Source of the DNA: Candidatus Sumerlaeota bacterium
GTDB taxonomy: Bacteria; Sumerlaeota; Sumerlaeia; MWCT01
Assembly (NCBI GenBank): GCA_026398545.1
Contig: JAPLSR010000198.1
Coordinates: forward strand, 1-8,506
Reading direction: 5' to 3'
DNA: 8,506 nucleotides
A program made the position numbers and the translations under genes. Under the pieces are notes generated by a model that was given only the letters and a program-made list of their open reading frames with translations, was not told the origin of the DNA and did not search any database. This document shows, one piece after another, positions 5,309 to 8,506 of this stretch. How positions within the stretch are numbered: the stretch's first letter is position 1; the number at the start of each line of letters is the position of its first letter.

Positions 5309-7321
5309 TTACATAAACACCTTCGCAATGACCGGCGCAAACACCAGCGCCACAACACTCATCAGCTTGATTAAAATATTCATGGAGGGACCGGAGGTAT
5401 CCTTGAAAGGGTCGCCAATCGTATCGCCCACGACAGCCGCCTTGTGAGCCTCTGATTTCTTCCCGCCAAGATTCCCCTCCTCTATCCATTTCTTGGCATT
5501 ATCCCAGGCGCCGCCCACGTTGCACATCATGATGCCAAGCAATACCCCGACCAGTGTTGCGCCCGCCAGAAACCCGCCCAGCGCTTCGGGACCAATGACA
5601 AAGCCCACAATGAGCGGAACTGCAAGTGCGGAGATACCCGGCAGTATCATCTCACGCAGGGCGCCTTTAGTTACAATGTCCACACACGTATCAATCTGTG
5701 GCTCCGCTTTCCCCTCAAGAAGACCCTTAATCTCTCTGAACTGACGCCGAATCTCATCAACAAGGCGATTTGCGCTGCGTCCCACCGCATCCATCGTCAA
5801 TGCCGTGATGACCATAGGCATCATACCGCCGAGGAAAAAACCAACCACCACCTTGGCATCGGTCAGGTCAATCTTCATTTCCTTATGACCCGAAGCAAGC
5901 CATACGGTGGAGATGGTGTGCTGATAAGCGGCGAAAAGTCCAAGGGCGGTCAGGGCGGCAGAACCGATGGCAAAACCCTTCCCGATGGCGGCTGTGGTAT
6001 TCCCCAGCGCGTCCAACTTATCCGTGATCTTGCGAACCTCAGGGCCTGCGCCGCTCATCTCGGCGATACCGCCCGCATTATCCGCAATGGGACCATAGGA
6101 ATCGGTGCTCATTACAATACCCACGGTGGAAAGCATCCCCACGGCGGCAATCGCTATGCCGTAAAGCCCGCTGAAGTGATAGGCAATTCCTATGGCAATG
6201 CAGATGGTGATAATGGGAAGGAGTGTGCTCATGAAACCCACACCCATGCCTGTGATGACCACGCCAGCCGGACCGGCGGAGGTGGCATGGGCAATTCTTT
6301 TAACCGGCGCGCCTGAGGTGAAATATTCACTCTCAACACCGATAAGCGCACCGCAGATGAGCCCGGCAAGAACTGCCCAGTAATGATTGAGACTCCCGAG
6401 AAGGAGCTTCGTCACAATAAATCCGCCAATGATGAAAAGGACGCCGCTGACATAAGTCGCCGAGCGAAGAGCCGTCTGGGGGTTTTTCCTTTTGAGATAC
6501 TCCATTGAGAGAATCCCTATTGCGGATGCAATCAAGCCAATGGTGATATACAGTAAGGGTAAAGAGACAAGCTTAAGGGCATTGGGCATGGTTGCCCCAA
6601 TTGCCATTGTCGCCACAACACTTCCAACATAGGATTCAAAGAGGTCGGCGCCCATGCCGGCGGTATCTCCAACATTGTCGCCAACATTATCCGCAATGAC
6701 GCCCGGATTGCGAGGGTCATCCTCCGGTATGCCCGCCTCCACCTTTCCCACAAGGTCGGAACCAACATCCGCACTTTTCGTATAGATGCCGCCCCCCACA
6801 CGGGCAAAAAGGGCGATGGATGAAGCGCCCATCGCAAAGCCATTGATAATGAGCGGGGCTGTTGCCGGACTCTTGTGCAGGAAATACGTAAACAATCCCA
6901 ATCCAATGACGCCAAGGGCAGCAACTGACATCCCCATGACGGAACCGCCACGGAAGGCAACGGAGAGGGCAAGTGGTGTGCCGCCCGTCTTGGCAGCCTG
7001 GCAGGTGCGCACATTCGCCCGCGTGGAGGCATTCATCCCGACATAACCGGCAAGCATCGAGCAGAGTCCACCGCAAAGATAGGCAATGGCAGTCTCCACC
7101 TTGATTGTTGCGGCAATTGCGAGCACAACAACAACCATAAATATGGCAATAATCTGGTACTCCCTCTTCAGGAAGACCATAGCGCCAAGGTGGATTTTAT
7201 CCGCAATGGCGCGCATCTTTTCGTCACCCGTCGGATACTTCAGCACCAGGAAATAGGTGACAATGGCAAACAAAAACCCCAACACCCCAATCAAAGGGAC
7301 AAGTCCAAGGATGATGTCCAT
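5309..7321 (-). CDS. hppA: Membrane-bound ion-translocating pyrophosphatase, K+-dependent type, probably Na+-pumping
   Basis: This 670-residue integral membrane enzyme hydrolyses pyrophosphate and pumps H+ or Na+ across the cytoplasmic membrane; the family has about 16 membrane helices. All substrate-site motifs are present: GGGIYTKSADVGSDLVGK (176-193), EDDPRNPGVIADNVGDNVGD (200-219), DSYGPIADNAGG (407-418), GGAWDNAKK (603-611) and GDTIGDPFKDTSGPS (632-646). GNTTAAIGKG (440-449) carries Ala444 and Gly447, where K+-independent enzymes have Lys and Thr, so K+ dependence is expected. Glu229 in ADLFESYVG matches the pump-selectivity Glu of the Thermotoga maritima Na+ enzyme (ADLLESFVG), unlike plant H+ enzymes with the Glu one turn later. 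Na+ or mixed Na+/H+ pumping is therefore inferred. The ATG at 7319-7321 has a strong GGGGAGG site 5 nt upstream (7327-7333). It is convergent with cca across 60 bp. No frameshift or missing key motif is visible. Confidence 0.97.
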   Translation of the reverse strand: MDIILGLVPLIGVLGFLFAIVTYFLVLKYPTGDEKMRAIADKIHLGAMVFLKREYQIIAIFMVVVVLAIAATIKVETAIAYLCGGLCSMLAGYVGMNASTRANVRTCQAAKTGGTPLALSVAFRGGSVMGMSVAALGVIGLGLFTYFLHKSPATAPLIINGFAMGASSIALFARVGGGIYTKSADVGSDLVGKVEAGIPEDDPRNPGVIADNVGDNVGDTAGMGADLFESYVGSVVATMAIGATMPNALKLVSLPLLYITIGLIASAIGILSMEYLKRKNPQTALRSATYVSGVLFIIGGFIVTKLLLGSLNHYWAVLAGLICGALIGVESEYFTSGAPVKRIAHATSAGPAGVVITGMGVGFMSTLLPIITICIAIGIAYHFSGLYGIAIAAVGMLSTVGIVMSTDSYGPIADNAGGIAEMSGAGPEVRKITDKLDALGNTTAAIGKGFAIGSAALTALGLFAAYQHTISTVWLASGHKEMKIDLTDAKVVVGFFLGGMMPMVITALTMDAVGRSANRLVDEIRRQFREIKGLLEGKAEPQIDTCVDIVTKGALREMILPGISALAVPLIVGFVIGPEALGGFLAGATLVGVLLGIMMCNVGGAWDNAKKWIEEGNLGGKKSEAHKAAVVGDTIGDPFKDTSGPSMNILIKLMSVVALVFAPVIAKVFM

Positions 7322-7389
7322 ATGAACCTCCCCAGACCCTGCAAAAATAAAATGGAAGAAGGCAAAAAACAGGATATTAAATTGGATGA

Positions 7390-7421
7390 GTCTTTTTTGT
7401 GTGATATAACTTGATTGTCAA
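7390..7421 (-). promoter_or_regulatory. Possible promoter region for the pyrophosphatase gene
   Basis: On the minus strand a perfect -35-type TTGACA (complement of 7416-7421) lies about 95 nt before the hppA start. No good -10 box follows at the normal distance: a TATATC lies only 7 nt downstream, and the 17-nt position is A-rich. The 155-bp gap between this gene and the upstream glycosyltransferase is AT-rich and large enough for a separate promoter. I see no riboswitch-like fold or strong terminator hairpin in the gap. Treat this as a weak candidate. Confidence 0.25.
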
Positions 7422-7476
7422 GCAAAATAAGAATCCGGTAATCTCGCGCTATATTCTCAATTGTCCACTATTTCAC

Positions 7477-8506
7477 TTAATTCAAACCACCAAAGCCGGA
7501 TGAAACATACAAGAGGTAATAACGTCCAATGAAGACGGGGCGAAGTCTAACAAGAATCTTTTTTATGGAATCATCCTGTTTTCTTGCATCCATGATGAGG
7601 ATGATAGCTTGTCCCCTGTCAATCCATTTCTCCAGTCTTTTGAACCCTTCCTTCACATTCTCCGGAGACTTCCACTCATGGTGCACATAGCTCCGGAGCA
7701 GTTCCGAATCGCGTCCCGCCTCAAAATTGAAGACCTCTTCAAACTGCCGATATTGCACCAGGGTGAAGGACTTATCCTGAAAAGAGCGCAGGCGACGGGC
7801 AATCCGGTTCGCCTCAATATTTCTTGCCAGCGCCTTGGAAATCATTCTGGGCTGCTCCGACCTCACAAGATGCGAGGCATAAAATGAACCGCCCCAGAGA
7901 ATAAGAATTATAAGAACAATGGATATTGAGAATGTGCGGTGGAGTCGCCTGTCACAACGCTCCTTCTCCTGTCCGGCAAAATATAGACCCAGTATGAGGG
8001 CAAAGGCGGGATAGGCGGGCTGGATATAACTGAGCATTTTTGAAAGAAGGAGGGTAAATGAGAGGAGTGTGACACCAAACCAGCATCCGAGCCACAGTTG
8101 AGCCGGCGGAAGGGCTTTTAAATATTCCAATCCCTCACGGAGCCTTGCCAGTAAACCCCGGGAAATGATGTTTTCCCTTTTACCCTTTCCCTGTCGGATT
8201 TTCTTGATAATTTCATACAGCGCCAGAAACGACCATGCCGCACCCCCAAGGAGAAAAACGAGAAGATAATACCCCGGCACACCTCGCGACTCTCGCCCGC
8301 CTGCAACGGTTCTTTCAAAAATATTCATCCCCCAGAAGGAAAGAAGGAGTTTGCCATGCCTCGATAATATCCAGACAAACCAGGGCAGGGAGATTATAAG
8401 ATATAACGCAATGCCCCAAAACCAGCGAGAAGTCGGAATCCTGAACGTCCTTCCGGAGAGTAAGCGATAAGCGACAATGATGCCAAGGATTACCATCAGG
8501 GATGGC
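7477..8506 (-). CDS. C-terminal part of an ArnT/PMT-like membrane glycosyltransferase; N-terminus outside window
   Basis: The minus-strand frame is open from the window edge to the TAA at 7477-7479, giving about 342 visible residues. The Met at 8494-8496 is not a convincing start, since the frame continues in from beyond 8506. Numbered from that Met, membrane segments lie at about 1-13, 24-43, 76-94, 132-151, 154-173 and 188-210, followed by a soluble tail of roughly 130 residues. 'ISLPWFVWILSRHG', 'YYLLVFLLGGAAWSF' and especially 'LSKMLSYIQPAYPAFAL' are hallmarks of polyprenyl-phosphate-sugar-dependent GT-C transferases of the ArnT/PMT group. These move a sugar from a lipid carrier to lipid A, protein or glycan on the outer face of the cytoplasmic membrane. 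The catalytic first-loop acidic residues are N-terminal and not visible, so acceptor and sugar cannot be named. It is on the same strand as hppA but separated by 155 bp. Confidence 0.8.
   Translation of the reverse strand, partial: PSLMVILGIIVAYRLLSGRTFRIPTSRWFWGIALYLIISLPWFVWILSRHGKLLLSFWGMNIFERTVAGGRESRGVPGYYLLVFLLGGAAWSFLALYEIIKKIRQGKGKRENIISRGLLARLREGLEYLKALPPAQLWLGCWFGVTLLSFTLLLSKMLSYIQPAYPAFALILGLYFAGQEKERCDRRLHRTFSISIVLIILILWGGSFYASHLVRSEQPRMISKALARNIEANRIARRLRSFQDKSFTLVQYRQFEEVFNFEAGRDSELLRSYVHHEWKSPENVKEGFKRLEKWIDRGQAIILIMDARKQDDSIKKILVRLRPVFIGRYYLLYVSSGFGGLN

Noticed and set aside
5885..6316. Plus-strand frame of 143 residues rich in Gly, His and Asp
   Set aside because: It is antisense to conserved hppA motifs; its odd composition is the mirror of membrane-helix codons.
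6532..7032. Minus-strand alternative frame of 166 residues inside hppA
   Set aside because: Out-of-frame shadow of hppA, with a low-complexity Arg/Pro/Leu composition and no motif.
7190..7414. Plus-strand small frame of 74 residues across the hppA start
   Set aside because: It covers the hppA 5' end and leader, has no binding site of note and a Lys/Asp-rich unremarkable product.
7410..7422. Small inverted repeat CTTGA-TTG-TCAAG as an operator
   Set aside because: The 5-bp arms with a 3-nt centre are too short to call without other copies, and the symmetry partly results from the TTGACA box.
7322..7476. Riboswitch (for example fluoride-type) ahead of the pyrophosphatase
   Set aside because: I looked for a structured leader on the minus strand and saw only AT-rich sequence without the conserved stems.

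Overview
This 8.5 kb window looks like an ordinary chromosomal stretch from a bacterium of medium GC content. Every gene has a clear bacterial family or bacterial-style spacing and ribosome binding sites. I see no phage, transposon, plasmid, CRISPR or defence genes. An extracellular protein with a Pro/Thr linker and a DNRLRE/CBM96-like module, an ATP-cone nucleoside kinase and a K+-dependent membrane pyrophosphatase together suggest a little-cultivated, probably anaerobic or energy-limited lineage. The phylum cannot be fixed from the sequence, so that reading is an inference.

Layout. Positions 1-780 (+) are the C-terminal end of a secreted or surface protein: a Pro/Thr-rich linker encoded by recently duplicated DNA, then one DNRLRE/CBM96-like beta domain. 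A strong hairpin terminator follows. Positions 943-5248 (+) hold three tightly packed genes that are probably co-transcribed: an ATP-cone/uridine-kinase-like protein, an unrecognised protein that may contain a degenerate deacetylase-like barrel, and a CCA-adding tRNA nucleotidyltransferase with an HD domain. The second and third overlap by 22 bp. Positions 5309-7321 (-) encode a full-length membrane-bound ion-pumping pyrophosphatase, convergent with the preceding group across a 60-bp spacer. Positions 7477-8506 (-) are the C-terminal part of an ArnT/PMT-like membrane glycosyltransferase that runs off the right edge.

How the genes relate. The three-gene group mixes nucleotide metabolism and tRNA maturation. 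The nucleotidyltransferase releases pyrophosphate, which the neighbouring pump hydrolyses to build an ion gradient, but opposite strands argue against shared regulation. The glycosyltransferase and the surface protein belong to envelope biology and look unrelated to the middle block.

I found no convincing undescribed multi-gene system. The best leads are the kinase with a regulatory ATP-cone and an altered Walker B region, the unrecognised 536-residue protein beside it, and residue signatures suggesting that the pyrophosphatase is K+-dependent and pumps Na+.
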